64,000 nucleotides of DNA from Nocardia aurantia (GCF_009604425.1 NZ_WEGI01000008.1:310001-374000); one strand, 5' to 3'. Counted from the stretch's first letter, positions 10,201 through 17,395 are shown. The notes: a model not told the origin generated them from the sequence alone. Translations and numbers: made by a program.

Positions 10201-10236
10201 AAGGCGATCGACGACTACAACAAGACCGGGGGATAG
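7231..10236 (+). CDS. UPF0182 family integral membrane protein (Rv3193c-like)
   Basis: 1001 residues. The first ~300 carry about seven hydrophobic segments with the family motifs RLTDAYTNWLWFGEVGF and VQLFLHGGAFHVKDPQFGLD. A large extracytoplasmic domain follows (SKIIFNRDPRERVAQVAPWLTADGS region, typical of the family). A proline/threonine-rich linker then leads to a short predicted coiled coil at the C-terminus (MNDALKSVQDAQ...). Function unknown, though the protein is near-universal in actinobacteria. I start at the GTG at 7231 (VGMRPPTGLPTLSRRSR), matching the mycobacterial N-terminus; GGGAGAG lies about 8 bp upstream. A longer frame to 7156 is unlikely to be translated. It is the last gene of the conserved block. 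Confidence 0.95.
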   Translation: MGMRPPTGLPTLSRRSRVLLVTALVLAALLLVGPRLTDAYTNWLWFGEVGFRRVYGTVLLTRILLFLVIAVAVGAVIWLAMLFAYRARPVFVPTAGPNDPIARYRTTVMGRLRLFGLGIPGLVGILCGLVAQSSWVTVQLFLHGGAFHVKDPQFGLDVGFYAFDLPFYKMVLNWLFVAIVIAFFANLITHYVFGGLRLSGREGTLTRAARVQLAVIAGLFVLFKAIAYWFDRYSLLSSTRKESTFTGGSYTDINAVLPAKLILLSIAVICALAFFAGVVLRDLRVPAMAAALLVLSSILVGAVWPLIVEQFEVRPNAATKESAYIQRNITATREAYGLTDDKVSYVDYKGVETKDPSTIQADQQTIKNIRLLDPNLLTQTFVQRQQLQNFYGFPDPLDIDRYTINGEVQDYIVAARELVPQNLSGNQTDWINKHTVYTHGDGFVAAPANRVNVAPPKETQQAATGSGSSNPSTGGYGYPVFNLGDQSTVSDLFTPKDKQAIKVDQPRIYYGEMISKSDADYAIVGGNGQPPREYDTGTDQYTYTGHGGVPIGNWLNRFAFAAKYAERNILFSGAIGSDSKIIFNRDPRERVAQVAPWLTADGSVYPAVVGGRILWIVDAYTTLDNFPYAQRTSLDGAAEDSVDQNTGRVLPRKEVSYIRNSVKATVDAYDGTVTLYETDPTDPVLQAWRGVFPGSVKPSSAISPELRSHFRYPEDLFKVQREMLARYHVNDPREFFTNNAFWSVPSDPTSDAPTTAHQPPYYVLIGDPKTGRATFKLTSAMVGFRRNFLAAYISVDSDPANYGKFTVLKLPTDSQTPGPQQVQTSMTTDARVSSDRTVLTGGNTNKIKYGNLLTLPMGEGGVLYVEPWYLERNSGPNAASFPQLVKVLASYGDKVGYQATLGDALNDVKEGLGGGATQQPGQQSVLPPTVPGGGTQPTPSTPVTPPVLPPTGSAGRDAAVRNMNDALKSVQDAQHSGDLGQLGRALEVLQKAIDDYNKTGG

Positions 10237-10243
10237 GTCTTGG

Positions 10244-10525
10244 TCACCGGGGTGGCTCCGTCGCTGCTGACGGAGCCACCCCGGCGGCGCGTTGCTCCGC
10301 ACGGTGCCGATCCATCAGTTCGTGGAACACATCGGCGGTCGACTTCGCACGCATACTTCGGCCGAGCCACATGACCAACTGGTCGGAGTTGAAGGTGCGC
10401 TCGATCTCGTGCTCGATGTAGTCGGGGATGGGGATCCGCTTGCCTCGGAGATACCCCATGAGGAATCCCTGCACGCGGATGCGATTCGAGGTCAGCGAGC
10501 GGTAGAACGATGGAGGTACGAGCAT
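10244..10525 (-). CDS. Short protein resembling the detached C-terminus of the neighbouring Rpn-like protein
   Basis: 93 residues. The segment FLMGYLRGKRIPIPDYIEHEI...STADVFHEL aligns by eye with the last ~48 residues of the upstream gene (LLRILDRRGIEVPGDIRARI...SAADLFVD): same spacing, same RGxxIP turn, same terminal SADLF. It therefore looks like a tail module split from a duplicated Rpn/PD-(D/E)XK-like gene, or a free-standing version. There is no nuclease domain in this ORF. It lies 19 bp downstream of the full-length gene on the same strand, so co-transcription is likely. Whether it is a functional small protein or a remnant cannot be decided here. Confidence 0.6.
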   Translation of the reverse strand: MLVPPSFYRSLTSNRIRVQGFLMGYLRGKRIPIPDYIEHEIERTFNSDQLVMWLGRSMRAKSTADVFHELMDRHRAEQRAAGVAPSAATEPPR

Positions 10526-10544
10526 CGGACGGTCCTCGATTCGC

Positions 10545-11420
10545 TCAGTCGACGAACAGATCGGCGGCCGAGGTCACGGTGAAGGCTCTGTCCACCCAGG
10601 TCTCGAGTAGATCGACGTCTTGGGTATCGACGATGCGAGCACGGATGTCGCCGGGCACCTCGATGCCGCGACGGTCCAGGATGCGCAACAGAGTGTTGGC
10701 CACGCCTTCGGCGACACCCTCATCCCGTGCCGCAGCCCACAGTTGCTTCGCGGTCTTCGAGCGATAGAACATCTCCACAGACACGATCTTCCTCCACAGG
10801 TCACCGGCCGGCGAGTCACCGAGGCCGAGTTCGGTCAGGTCCGCGAAGTCGTCACCATCTCCGCTGTCGATCTGTTTCATGGCTTTGGCCAGAGCCGTCA
10901 ATATCTCATCGATGCGTGGGTCGTCGGCATGGGCTATCGCCGACAGCACTGCCAGCGGGATGTCGTGCGCAGCCGTCGCTATGTCGGTGATGACGGGTAG
11001 TTCCGCAGGCCCCAGCACGATCGGGTGTAGCGCGAGGGTGGGGTGGAACGGGTGGCCGATCGGTGGCAGGGTCCGGATCTTGCGTGCGGTCGCCACGTCG
11101 TCGGTGATGACCAGCAGCACCACCGGTAGTTCGTATTTGTTGTGGACGTAGGCCACGTAGTACGGCCACGTGGCGCTCTTGTCCGGATCGTACGAGCGCT
11201 GTGCCTCCACCGCGAGAATGAATGTGCCTGCGGCGGTGAGGATTCGCAGCAGCGTATCCACGCGTCGTTCGATGGGTTCGATGGTCGTGAGGTCGACGGA
11301 TAGTAGCTCGACCGCCAGTGGGTCGGGGAACGGCAGATCCAGCGTGCGCGTGGCGCGGGCGAATATGCCCGGGTCGGTCTGGAAGACCCGGTGCATCGCT
11401 TCGTGTTGGGCACTGACCAT
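10545..11420 (-). CDS. Rpn/PD-(D/E)XK nuclease-like protein
   Basis: 291 residues from the ATG at 11420. The opening HEAMHRVFQTDPGIFARA is shared with a large actinomycete family of Rpn/transposase_31-like proteins. The putative active-site strand reads FILAVEAQRSYDPDKSATWPYY, consistent with the E-x-Q form of the PD-(D/E)XK nuclease fold. The tail (RRGIEVPGDIRARI...) is a helical module. Related proteins are proposed to promote RecA-independent recombination; no activity can be claimed for this one. The frame opens further to 11483, but family similarity starts at the HEAMH segment, so I use 11420. It is followed by the tail-like ORF at 10244-10525. Confidence 0.7.
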   Translation of the reverse strand: MVSAQHEAMHRVFQTDPGIFARATRTLDLPFPDPLAVELLSVDLTTIEPIERRVDTLLRILTAAGTFILAVEAQRSYDPDKSATWPYYVAYVHNKYELPVVLLVITDDVATARKIRTLPPIGHPFHPTLALHPIVLGPAELPVITDIATAAHDIPLAVLSAIAHADDPRIDEILTALAKAMKQIDSGDGDDFADLTELGLGDSPAGDLWRKIVSVEMFYRSKTAKQLWAAARDEGVAEGVANTLLRILDRRGIEVPGDIRARIVDTQDVDLLETWVDRAFTVTSAADLFVD

Positions 11421-11611
11421 GCGGCCCAAGGTAGCGGCGAAATCTCGAAGATACGTTCGAGTGATTCGACCCAAATGTGCCATCGGAGCGTTGCTTTCGA
11501 CACTCCGTACGGATTGGCAGTGGAGCTGTTTGTTGTGCTATGCGGATCGGCTATCGCGGAAACGGCAGCGGCGCTGCGGTCCCGGTGGGACGCAGCGCCG
11601 CTGGTCGGGGC

Positions 11612-12151
11612 TCAGTGGCCGAGCGACTGGATGAGTCCGTCGTTGTCCTGCAGGAAGCGCTGGTACTCGCCTGCGACGCCGTACTGGTTCGCGAGTTGGT
11701 CGCCGGTGGTGCGCGCTTGTTCGATGAGCGCCTGGCGCTCGTTCGGGGCTTGCGGCGCAACGGGTTCCGGTGCGGGGGCGGTCTCGACGATCGGCTCCGG
11801 CGAGGTCGGGCCCCAGCGCAGGTACTTGCCGCAGACCGGCCAGGCGCCCGCACCCTGGGAGGCGAGGACGTTCTCGGCGACGCGGACCTGCTCGTCCTTG
11901 CTGGCCTCGCTGGCCAGACCGCTGCCGCCGTTGGCGTGCCAGGTGCTCTGCGTGAACTGCAGGCCGCCGTAGTAGCCGTTGCCGGTGTTGATGTGCCAGT
12001 TACCGCCGCTCTCGCACTGCGCGACGCCGTCCCAGTCGTGGGCCGGTGCCGCGGTGGCCAGTGCGGATACTCCGAACGGTACGGCGGCGAGCGCGCCGGT
12101 GAGGGCGGCGGCGCCGAGGACGCGATTCGAGAACTTCCGGTTCTTGGTCAT
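11612..12151 (-). CDS. Resuscitation-promoting factor (secreted Rpf transglycosylase)
   Basis: 179 residues. A signal peptide (residues 1 to about 36, hydrophobic core GAAALTGALAAVPFGVSALA) precedes the Rpf domain beginning HDWDGVAQCESGGNW. The catalytic glutamate is Glu47, next to Cys46, which should pair with the later cysteine in WPVCGKYL. A Pro/Ala-rich linker and a short helical C-terminus follow. Rpf proteins cut peptidoglycan and wake dormant mycolic-acid actinomycetes. The start is set by GGGAGGG about 8 bp upstream. No LysM or G5 domain, so it is closest to the short RpfA/C/E class. The long AT-richer upstream region carries leader hairpins and a CRP-like site. Confidence 0.92.
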   Translation of the reverse strand: MTKNRKFSNRVLGAAALTGALAAVPFGVSALATAAPAHDWDGVAQCESGGNWHINTGNGYYGGLQFTQSTWHANGGSGLASEASKDEQVRVAENVLASQGAGAWPVCGKYLRWGPTSPEPIVETAPAPEPVAPQAPNERQALIEQARTTGDQLANQYGVAGEYQRFLQDNDGLIQSLGH

Positions 12152-12181
12152 TGTGGTGTCCCTCCCCGTGCACTCCGCGCC

Positions 12182-12239
12182 GGCGCCGTGGCGCCGTCCC
12201 TGCCCCCAGGAGTCGGGGTTCCCGGGCCGCGGGGCAGGG
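12182..12239 (-). promoter_or_regulatory. Structured GC-rich 5' leader of the rpf gene
   Basis: Two strong inverted repeats lie between the likely promoter and the start: GGCGCC-GT-GGCGCC at 12182-12195, and a perfect 9-bp stem (CCCTGCCCC at 12198-12206 with GGGGCAGGG at 12231-12239) enclosing 24 nt. Some actinobacterial rpf genes are controlled by c-di-AMP (ydaO) riboswitches, but the conserved blocks of that RNA are not apparent here. I call it only a structured leader. Confidence 0.4.
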
Positions 12240-12453
12240 TGCCGGTGTGCAGCGGTCCGGGTCGGAGCCCGTCACGGATGTTCCGGGCCGAGAACGAGAT
12301 TAACGAAGGAATTCGGTCAGATCACGTCTTGATAACACAGGTAATTGAATGTAATGCATAACTGCGTAAAGTGATTCGCCGCAGCTAGGTGATGCCGTGG
12401 CGCGAATTCTGGACGGTCTGTTATTTGCCGTGATGTGTTGTTAATCACTCCCG

Positions 12454-12475
12454 AAACGTGACTTGCGTCACGTTT
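12454..12475. promoter_or_regulatory. Candidate CRP/GlxR binding site upstream of rpf
   Basis: A perfect 9-bp inverted repeat, AAACGTGAC-TTGC-GTCACGTTT, contains GTGA-N6-TCAC, the core of the CRP (Rv3676)/GlxR consensus of mycolic-acid actinomycetes. It lies about 300 bp before the rpf start in the only long AT-richer intergenic stretch nearby. cAMP-receptor control of rpf genes is documented in Mycobacterium and Corynebacterium; its use here is inferred. Confidence 0.6.
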
Positions 12476-12711
12476 GCCCGCCTCTAATTCCGGCAACGCG
12501 CGCGGATGCACACTGACACGCACATGATTTCGGGCGCGATCGAGGTGAATTATCGAGTTCCGTACGGGATTCGAGACCTTCCGACCGGAAAACCCCGGCC
12601 CTGCACGCCGACTGCGCCGGTACGCCGCTGAAATATAACCGGCGTACCGGCTTTCGTGCCACAGATAATTGTTTTTGGTAACGAAACCGGTACGCCGGAA
12701 TGGGGCGAAAC

Positions 12712-12749
12712 GACAGTGGGACCGAGGCGAAAGCCTCGGTCCCACTGTC
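12712..12749 (-). terminator. Strong hairpin terminator after the thiolase gene
   Basis: A perfect 17-bp stem (12712-12728 with 12733-12749) closed by a 4-nt loop, GAAA on the plus strand, lies 15 bp past the thiolase stop. No long U-tract follows, as is usual in high-GC actinomycetes. It may also insulate the rpf region. Confidence 0.8.
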
Positions 12750-12764
12750 TTGTTCGGGAGGAAA

Positions 12765-13907
12765 TCAGAGCGACAGCACGGTGGCCGCCGCGGTGCCCGG
12801 GGCACCGTAGACCTGCGCGTAGCCCACCCGCGGGTTGCCCGGCACCTGCCGCTCGCCGGCCTGGCCGCGCAGCTGCAGCACCAGCTCGTAGACCTGCCGG
12901 ATACCGGAGGCGCCGATCGGCTCACCGTTGGCGATCAGGCCGCCGTCGGTGTTGATCGGCAGCCGGCCGCCGATCTCGGTGGCGCCCTCGGCGAGCAGCT
13001 TCTCCTGGTCGCCGTCGGCGCAGAAGCCGTTCTCCGCCATGTGGATCAGCTCGGCGCCCGCGTCGGTGTCCTGCAGCTGGATGACGTCGACGTCCTCGGG
13101 GCCGATGCCCGCGGCCTCGTAGGCGGCCCGGGAGGCGTAGACGGTCGGCGAGACGTCCTCGTCCACGGCGGCCCAGGTGCTGTGCACCTCGTACGCGCCG
13201 TAGCGACGGGTCCGAATCGCGGTGGACCGCAGGTACACCGGATTCGAGGTGTACCGGTGGGCGATATCGCCGCGGCACATGATCACCGCCGCCGCACCCT
13301 CGTCCGGCGAACAGAACATGTACTGCGTCAGCGGGTAGTTGAGCATCGCCGAGTTCAGGATGTCGTCCTCCGCGATCGGCTTGCGCCGGAACGCGTTCGG
13401 GTTCAGCACGCCGTTACGGATGTTCTTCGCGGCGATCTTGGCGAGCGTGCGCTGCGAGATGCCGTGATCCTGGATGTAACGATTCGCCTTGATACCGAAG
13501 AACTTCGTGGTGACGAACTGCCCGTTCTCCGCGTACCAGCCCGGCAGGCCGAGCTTCGCCGGATCGTCGGTGAACGCACCGCGCGGATGCTTGTCCATGC
13601 CGACCGCGATGCCGATGTCGTACCGGCCCGAGCGGATCGCCTCGGCGGTCTGTTCGATCGAACTGGCCGCTGTCGCACAGGCATTGAACACGTTGGTGAA
13701 CGGAATGCCGGTGAGACCGACCAGCCGGGTGACCGCGTCCGGGTTGCTCACCTCGTAGCTGCCGCCGAAGCCGAACTGGATGTCCTTCCATTCGATCTTG
13801 CCGTCGGCGAGCGCGAGATGGATTGCGTCGGCGCCCATTTCGATGGCCGACTTGGGGAACCGGCCGAACGGGTGCAGGCCGATGCCGATGATGGCAACGT
13901 CGTTCAT
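12765..13907 (-). CDS. Thiolase-superfamily protein (lipid-transfer/acetyl-CoA acyltransferase type)
   Basis: 380 residues with the thiolase fold: nucleophilic Cys about 77 in VFNACATAASS, then GMDKHPRGAF and the C-terminal GGLIANGEPIGASGIRQV. In degradative thiolases the last motif is GHP; here it is GEP, so the histidine that activates CoA is replaced by glutamate. Together with the adjacent DUF35 partner this suggests a lipid-transfer-protein-type thiolase, a group that includes retro-aldolases in steroid side-chain catabolism, rather than a simple beta-ketothiolase. The substrate is unknown. It is the second gene of a two-gene operon, 11 bp after the DUF35 stop, and ends at a strong terminator. 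Confidence 0.87.
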   Translation of the reverse strand: MNDVAIIGIGLHPFGRFPKSAIEMGADAIHLALADGKIEWKDIQFGFGGSYEVSNPDAVTRLVGLTGIPFTNVFNACATAASSIEQTAEAIRSGRYDIGIAVGMDKHPRGAFTDDPAKLGLPGWYAENGQFVTTKFFGIKANRYIQDHGISQRTLAKIAAKNIRNGVLNPNAFRRKPIAEDDILNSAMLNYPLTQYMFCSPDEGAAAVIMCRGDIAHRYTSNPVYLRSTAIRTRRYGAYEVHSTWAAVDEDVSPTVYASRAAYEAAGIGPEDVDVIQLQDTDAGAELIHMAENGFCADGDQEKLLAEGATEIGGRLPINTDGGLIANGEPIGASGIRQVYELVLQLRGQAGERQVPGNPRVGYAQVYGAPGTAAATVLSL

Positions 13908-13918
13908 GTCTGTCTCCT

Positions 13919-14335
13919 TCAGGCCGGCTGGAAAGCGACGGTCACGACCTCGTCGCCCGCCTCGTCGACGTACAGCGGCACGAAGGTCAGCTCGAGCTCC
14001 ATACCGATCTTCAGATCGTCCGGATTCGCGGTGGTCAGCCGCGACTCCACGCGCACCTCGTCACCGAGCTGGACCAGGCCGATGCCGAACGGCTCGAAGG
14101 TGTCGGCGGTCTCCTTGCCCGCGTACGGCAACTTCGGGACGAAGCCCTGCGTCGTCCAGGCCACCAGGGTGCCGCGGCGCGGCAGCAGCCGCTCCGACAT
14201 GTCCGGCTTGCTGCACCGCGGGCAGTGATCCTGCTTGGGCCACGTCACCGCGCTGCACGAACCACACCGGCTGCCGATGAGCTGCGGGTCCTCTGCAGGC
14301 CACGTGGATGCTTCGGGCGCGAGCGCCTTCGCCAT
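13919..14335 (-). CDS. DUF35 zinc-ribbon/OB-fold acyl-CoA-binding protein
   Basis: 138 residues. A rubredoxin-like zinc ribbon (CGSC...CPRC at about residues 27-44) is followed by an OB-fold beta-barrel with LLPRRGTLVAWTTQGF. DUF35 proteins form complexes with thiolase-like partners: in the Ltp2 system they bind the acyl-CoA and are needed for activity. The thiolase gene follows 11 bp downstream, so the two products very likely form a complex. The start is supported by ACGGAGGA about 9 bp upstream of the ATG at 14335. Confidence 0.88.
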   Translation of the reverse strand: MAKALAPEASTWPAEDPQLIGSRCGSCSAVTWPKQDHCPRCSKPDMSERLLPRRGTLVAWTTQGFVPKLPYAGKETADTFEPFGIGLVQLGDEVRVESRLTTANPDDLKIGMELELTFVPLYVDEAGDEVVTVAFQPA

Positions 14336-14524
14336 GTCCCGTCCTCCGTAATTCGTTTGCCCAGGTCACCGGGCCGATCGCGGTCAGCATCCGATTACCT
14401 ATGTCGATAATGGAAATGTGATTCTCAGAATTGTACACACGGTTTTCGTACGGGGTAAGTGATTGTGCGCACCCGGCTGACCGGCGACCGGGTCGATCGT
14501 CGAAAACCGCCTTCCACCAGGCGA

Positions 14525-14555
14525 TTGGGAGTTCCGAGGGTGCGTGCGGTAGCGT
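14525..14555 (+). promoter_or_regulatory. Possible promoter of the initiator tRNA
   Basis: TTGGGA (14525-14530) and TAGCGT (14550-14555) are separated by 19 bp, ending 12 bp before the tRNA. The spacing is slightly long and the match is imperfect. Confidence 0.35.
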
Positions 14556-14567
14556 ATTCCACAGCGA

Positions 14568-14641
14568 CGCGGGGTGGAGCAGCTCGGTAGCTCGCTGGGC
14601 TCATAACCCAGAGGCCGCAGGTTCAAATCCTGTCCCCGCTA
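14568..14641 (+). tRNA. Initiator tRNA-fMet (anticodon CAT)
   Basis: A complete cloverleaf of 74 nt. Acceptor CGCGGGG pairs with CCCCGCT except at position 1-72 (C against T), the mismatch that marks initiators. The anticodon stem is CTGGG/CCCAG with the three consecutive G-C pairs typical of tRNA-fMet, and the loop CTCATAA contains CAT at 14602-14604. The T-arm is GCAGG-TTCAAAT-CCTGT. CCA is not encoded. The sequence is very like the mycobacterial initiator gene. Confidence 0.97.
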
Positions 14642-14648
14642 CTGAACG

Positions 14649-14681
14649 AACGGCCCCGGAACCACTGGTTCCGGGGCCGTT
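14649..14681 (+). terminator. Terminator of the initiator tRNA
   Basis: A 15-bp perfect stem (14649-14663 with 14667-14681) with a 3-nt loop, followed by TTCGC, begins 8 bp after the tRNA. Confidence 0.85.
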
Positions 14682-14734
14682 TCGCATCTCCGGGTCGTTC
14701 GCCGAATCCCGGCCGGAGCGGTTTCCATCGTCTA

Positions 14735-14754
14735 ATATAAGTTCAAACTTATAT
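14735..14754. promoter_or_regulatory. ArsR-type operator in the AHSA1/ArsR promoter
   Basis: A perfect palindrome, ATATAAGTT-CA-AACTTATAT, lies just before the AAGGAGG ribosome site of the AHSA1 gene. It is strikingly AT-rich for this genome and overlaps a -10-like TAATAT (14733-14738). Presumed site of autorepression by the ArsR protein encoded second in the operon. Confidence 0.75.
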
Positions 14755-14767
14755 AAGGAGGTTTGTC

Positions 14768-15424
14768 ATGTCCCTGCTCGAGGACCCGATCGCCACGGCC
14801 GGCCTGGTGGCCCGGGAGGTCCGGACCGGTTCACGCGGTGGCGCGACCACCCGGATCGCCGTCGCCCGGCGGCAGTACCCGACCGGCCGGGCCGATCTGT
14901 GGGACGCGCTCACCAGCGCGGATCGGCTGCCGCGCTGGTTCCTGCCGGTGGAGGGGGAGTTGAAGGTGGGCGGCCGGTATCAGCTCATCGGCAACGCCGG
15001 TGGCGTGATCGAGGAGTGCGACGAGCCTCGCCGCCTGGCCGTGACCTGGGAAATGGGGCCTATGGTGTCCTGGTTGACGGTCGCCCTGTCCGAGGCGGGC
15101 GACGGCACCGTGCTGGAACTCGTCCACGAGGCGCCGGTCGATCCCGAGTTCTGGACGCGGTACGGGCCGGGTGCGGTCGGCGTCGGCTGGGATCTCGCGC
15201 TGATGGGCCTCGGCCTGCACATCGAGTCGGGTGCGCCGGTGGATCCCGAGGTCGGAGCGGCCTACCCCACCACCCCCGAGGGCCGGGAATTCGCGCGGGC
15301 CACCGCGACCGCGTGGGCGCGCGCGGCCACCGCCGACGGCGACGATCCCGCCGCCGCGCAGGCCGCGGGGGAGAACACGTTCGCGTTCTACACCGGCGCG
15401 CCGGAGGACGGTACGGACTCCTGA
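14768..15424 (+). CDS. SRPBCC/AHSA1-domain protein
   Basis: 218 residues. The AHSA1 (Aha1 C-terminal-like) fold is recognisable from TGRADLWDALTSADRLPRWFLPV, GGRYQLIGNAGGVIEECDEPRRLAVTWE and the long C-terminal helix with GVGWDLALMGLGLHI. Such proteins bind hydrophobic ligands in a helix-grip cavity; when paired with ArsR regulators their role is generally unknown. It starts at ATG 14768 after AAGGAGG. The stop TGA overlaps the ATG of the ArsR gene by one base, so translation is coupled. Confidence 0.9.
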   Translation: MSLLEDPIATAGLVAREVRTGSRGGATTRIAVARRQYPTGRADLWDALTSADRLPRWFLPVEGELKVGGRYQLIGNAGGVIEECDEPRRLAVTWEMGPMVSWLTVALSEAGDGTVLELVHEAPVDPEFWTRYGPGAVGVGWDLALMGLGLHIESGAPVDPEVGAAYPTTPEGREFARATATAWARAATADGDDPAAAQAAGENTFAFYTGAPEDGTDS

Positions 15425-15810
15425 TGGATCGAGCATCGGCCCGGATCTTCGACGCTCTCGGAGATCCGGTTCGCCGTTCCATCCTCGAACTGCTGCGCGC
15501 GGGCGAGCAGCCCGCCGGCGCGATAGTCGCTGCCGTACAAGCGATTACGCCCATCTCGCAGCCGGCGGTCTCCCAGCATCTCAAGGTGCTGCGCGAGGCC
15601 GGCCTGCTGTCCGCGCGCGCGGAAGGCACCCGCCGGATCTACACGCTCGACACCACCGGGACCCGGACCGCCCAGGACTGGCTCGCCTGGCTGCTGGATC
15701 CGCTGGCGCCGTTCGCGCAGCCGCTGGACGCGCTCGCCACCGAGGTCGCCCGCGGCAAGCGGGAACGTCGCGGGGAACGGTCCGATGACCGGGACGTCCG
15801 GCCCGCCTGA
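15424..15810 (+). CDS. ArsR-family regulator
   Basis: 128 residues. It has the winged-helix signature FDALGDPVRRSILELLRAGEQPAGAIV and SQPAVSQHLKVLREAGLLSARAEGTRRIYTL. No cysteine-rich metal-sensing site is visible, so it belongs to the ArsR group paired with AHSA1-domain proteins, probably sensing an organic ligand or acting through its partner. The start ATG overlaps the stop of the upstream gene (TGATG). The likely operator is the palindrome at 14735-14754. The C-terminus is Arg/Glu-rich. Confidence 0.92.
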   Translation: MDRASARIFDALGDPVRRSILELLRAGEQPAGAIVAAVQAITPISQPAVSQHLKVLREAGLLSARAEGTRRIYTLDTTGTRTAQDWLAWLLDPLAPFAQPLDALATEVARGKRERRGERSDDRDVRPA

Positions 15811-15994
15811 GTGACGGCGAACACCCCTCGGCGACGGTCCCGTTCGTTTTCTGTCCTGGGTTCGGCCGGATCCGTCGTTTTCCGCACAGACGGCTGGTAG
15901 GACCTGAGGTCAGACTGGAGGATGCGGCTTCGCCGGATGCGGTCACGTTCAGTACAGAGCGCCGGACCCCCGAGACGGACCGCCGGAGGAACTG

Positions 15995-16810
15995 ATGTTC
16001 GATCACTCCGCACCACCGTCCACCGCCAACCGGTCCCGCCGCGGCAGCGACCCGTATGACGACATCGAGCCCTGGCTGGACAAACTGGCGGCGCTGCCGG
16101 TCGGCGACCGGGAACACACCCGACTGCGGGAACGTATCGTGCATCGCTGCCTGCCGCTGGCCGAGCACATCGCGCGCCGCTACACCGGCCGCGGCGAGAA
16201 CTACGACGATCTGTACCAGGTCGCTTCCATGGCATTGCTGCTCGCCATCGATCGTTTCGACCCCGCCAAGGGAACCTCGTTCGTCTCGTTCGCCGTACCG
16301 ACCATGATGGGTGAGGTTCGCCGTCACTTCCGTGATCGGACCTGGGCACTGCGGGTTCCCCGCAGTACCAAGCAGCTGCAGGCCTCTCTCGGTCCCGCCA
16401 TCGAACGACTGTCCCAGCGCTTGCAGCGGCAGCCCAAACCCTCGGAGCTCGCCGCCGAACTCGGCGTGGACCGCGAGGAGATCACCCACGCGCTGCTGGC
16501 CGCCAACGCCTACAGCACCGACACCATCGACGCCGCCGCCGACAGCGGCGAGGGCCCGCGCACCTCCACGCCGCCGGCCCTGATCGACGACGACAGCGAC
16601 AGCGGTTATCAACTCACCGAGGACGCCCTGGCCATCGCGCCCCTGCTGCTGGAACTGCCCGCGCGCGAACGCCGCGTCCTGCGACTGCGCTTCTACGAAC
16701 ACCGCACCCAGCTCCAGATCGCCGAACAACTCGGCGTCTCGCAGATGCAGATCTCCCGCATCCTCACCAAAACCCTTTCGGCACTGCGGGAACAAGCGCT
16801 ACAGGACTGA
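15995..16810 (+). CDS. RNA polymerase sigma factor of the SigB/SigF stress family
   Basis: 271 residues. Region 2 is clear (RCLPLAEHIARRYTGRGENYDDLYQVASMALLLAIDRFDP, then GTSFVSFAVPTMMGEVRRHFRD). Region 3 follows (ERLSQRLQRQPKPSELAAELGV), and region 4 has the helix-turn-helix LQIAEQLGVSQMQISRIL. This is the SigB/SigF/SigG type 3 group. No anti-sigma factor or anti-anti-sigma gene is adjacent, unlike the usual rsbW-sigF layout. GGAGGA lies 5 bp before the ATG. The 180 bp upstream hold no gene. Confidence 0.95.
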   Translation: MFDHSAPPSTANRSRRGSDPYDDIEPWLDKLAALPVGDREHTRLRERIVHRCLPLAEHIARRYTGRGENYDDLYQVASMALLLAIDRFDPAKGTSFVSFAVPTMMGEVRRHFRDRTWALRVPRSTKQLQASLGPAIERLSQRLQRQPKPSELAAELGVDREEITHALLAANAYSTDTIDAAADSGEGPRTSTPPALIDDDSDSGYQLTEDALAIAPLLLELPARERRVLRLRFYEHRTQLQIAEQLGVSQMQISRILTKTLSALREQALQD

Positions 16811-16969
16811 ACGCGCCTCGACTCGACGCTGATTATGTTGTCCGGCAGTGGTTTCCACTGCCGGACAACCTCGGTGAAGGGCCCGGTGCGGCGTGGCTCC
16901 GCCCCGACCGGCGCCGGCATCGCCGCGAAGGTGAGCCGGAACCCGCCCGCGATATGGTGCAGTGAACCC

Positions 16970-17353
16970 ATGCGATTGGATCAGGTGACGGTCGGATCGA
17001 CCGATCTTCCACGGGCGGAACACTTCTACACGCTTCTCGGGCTGCGGGTGATCGTGCGGACTCCCGACTATCTGCGGTTCGAATGTCCGAGCGGCGACAG
17101 CACGTTCTCGGTCGACCGGGTCGGCACCGTCCCGGCCGATGAGCAGGTCACGATCTATTTCGAGACCGAGGACCTCGACGCCGAGTGCCGCCGGCTACAG
17201 GACGCCGGTATCGAATTCGACCAACTGCCCGCCGATATGTCCTGGCTGTGGCGGGAGGCCAGACTCCGCGACCCCGACGGCCATCGGCTCTGCCTCTTCC
17301 ACGGTGGTGACAATCGGCGAAACCCGCCCTGGCGGTTGGAAACCGAGGGGTAG
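16970..17353 (+). CDS. VOC (glyoxalase/bleomycin-resistance fold) protein
   Basis: 127 residues: LDQVTVGSTDLPRAEHFYTLLGLRV, a central strand region FECPSGDSTFSV, and REARLRDPDGHRLCLFHGG at the end of the second half. One complete beta-alpha-beta-beta-beta pair, so a homodimeric metal or ligand-binding protein is expected. The metal positions are only partly conserved and the substrate is unknown. The start at the ATG 16970 gives the standard VOC N-terminus; the frame remains open upstream to 16835 without similarity. Confidence 0.82.
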   Translation: MRLDQVTVGSTDLPRAEHFYTLLGLRVIVRTPDYLRFECPSGDSTFSVDRVGTVPADEQVTIYFETEDLDAECRRLQDAGIEFDQLPADMSWLWREARLRDPDGHRLCLFHGGDNRRNPPWRLETEG

Positions 17354-17395
17354 CGTCGCGCACCCGAGTGGCCGAACAACGATGGCGCGGCGTGC

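Noticed and set aside
7255..10302. 1015-codon minus-strand ORF opposite the UPF0182 gene
   Set aside because: Arg/His/Gln/Gly-rich translation without motifs; antisense shadow of a strongly conserved gene.
12152..12350. c-di-AMP (ydaO) riboswitch in the rpf leader
   Set aside because: The conserved GGGTGAATC-like and CCTCGTAGGCG-like blocks are not present, although the leader is structured.
12317..12925. 202-codon minus ORF across the rpf promoter region
   Set aside because: It crosses the perfect terminator hairpin at 12712-12749 and the thiolase 3' end, and has no domain.
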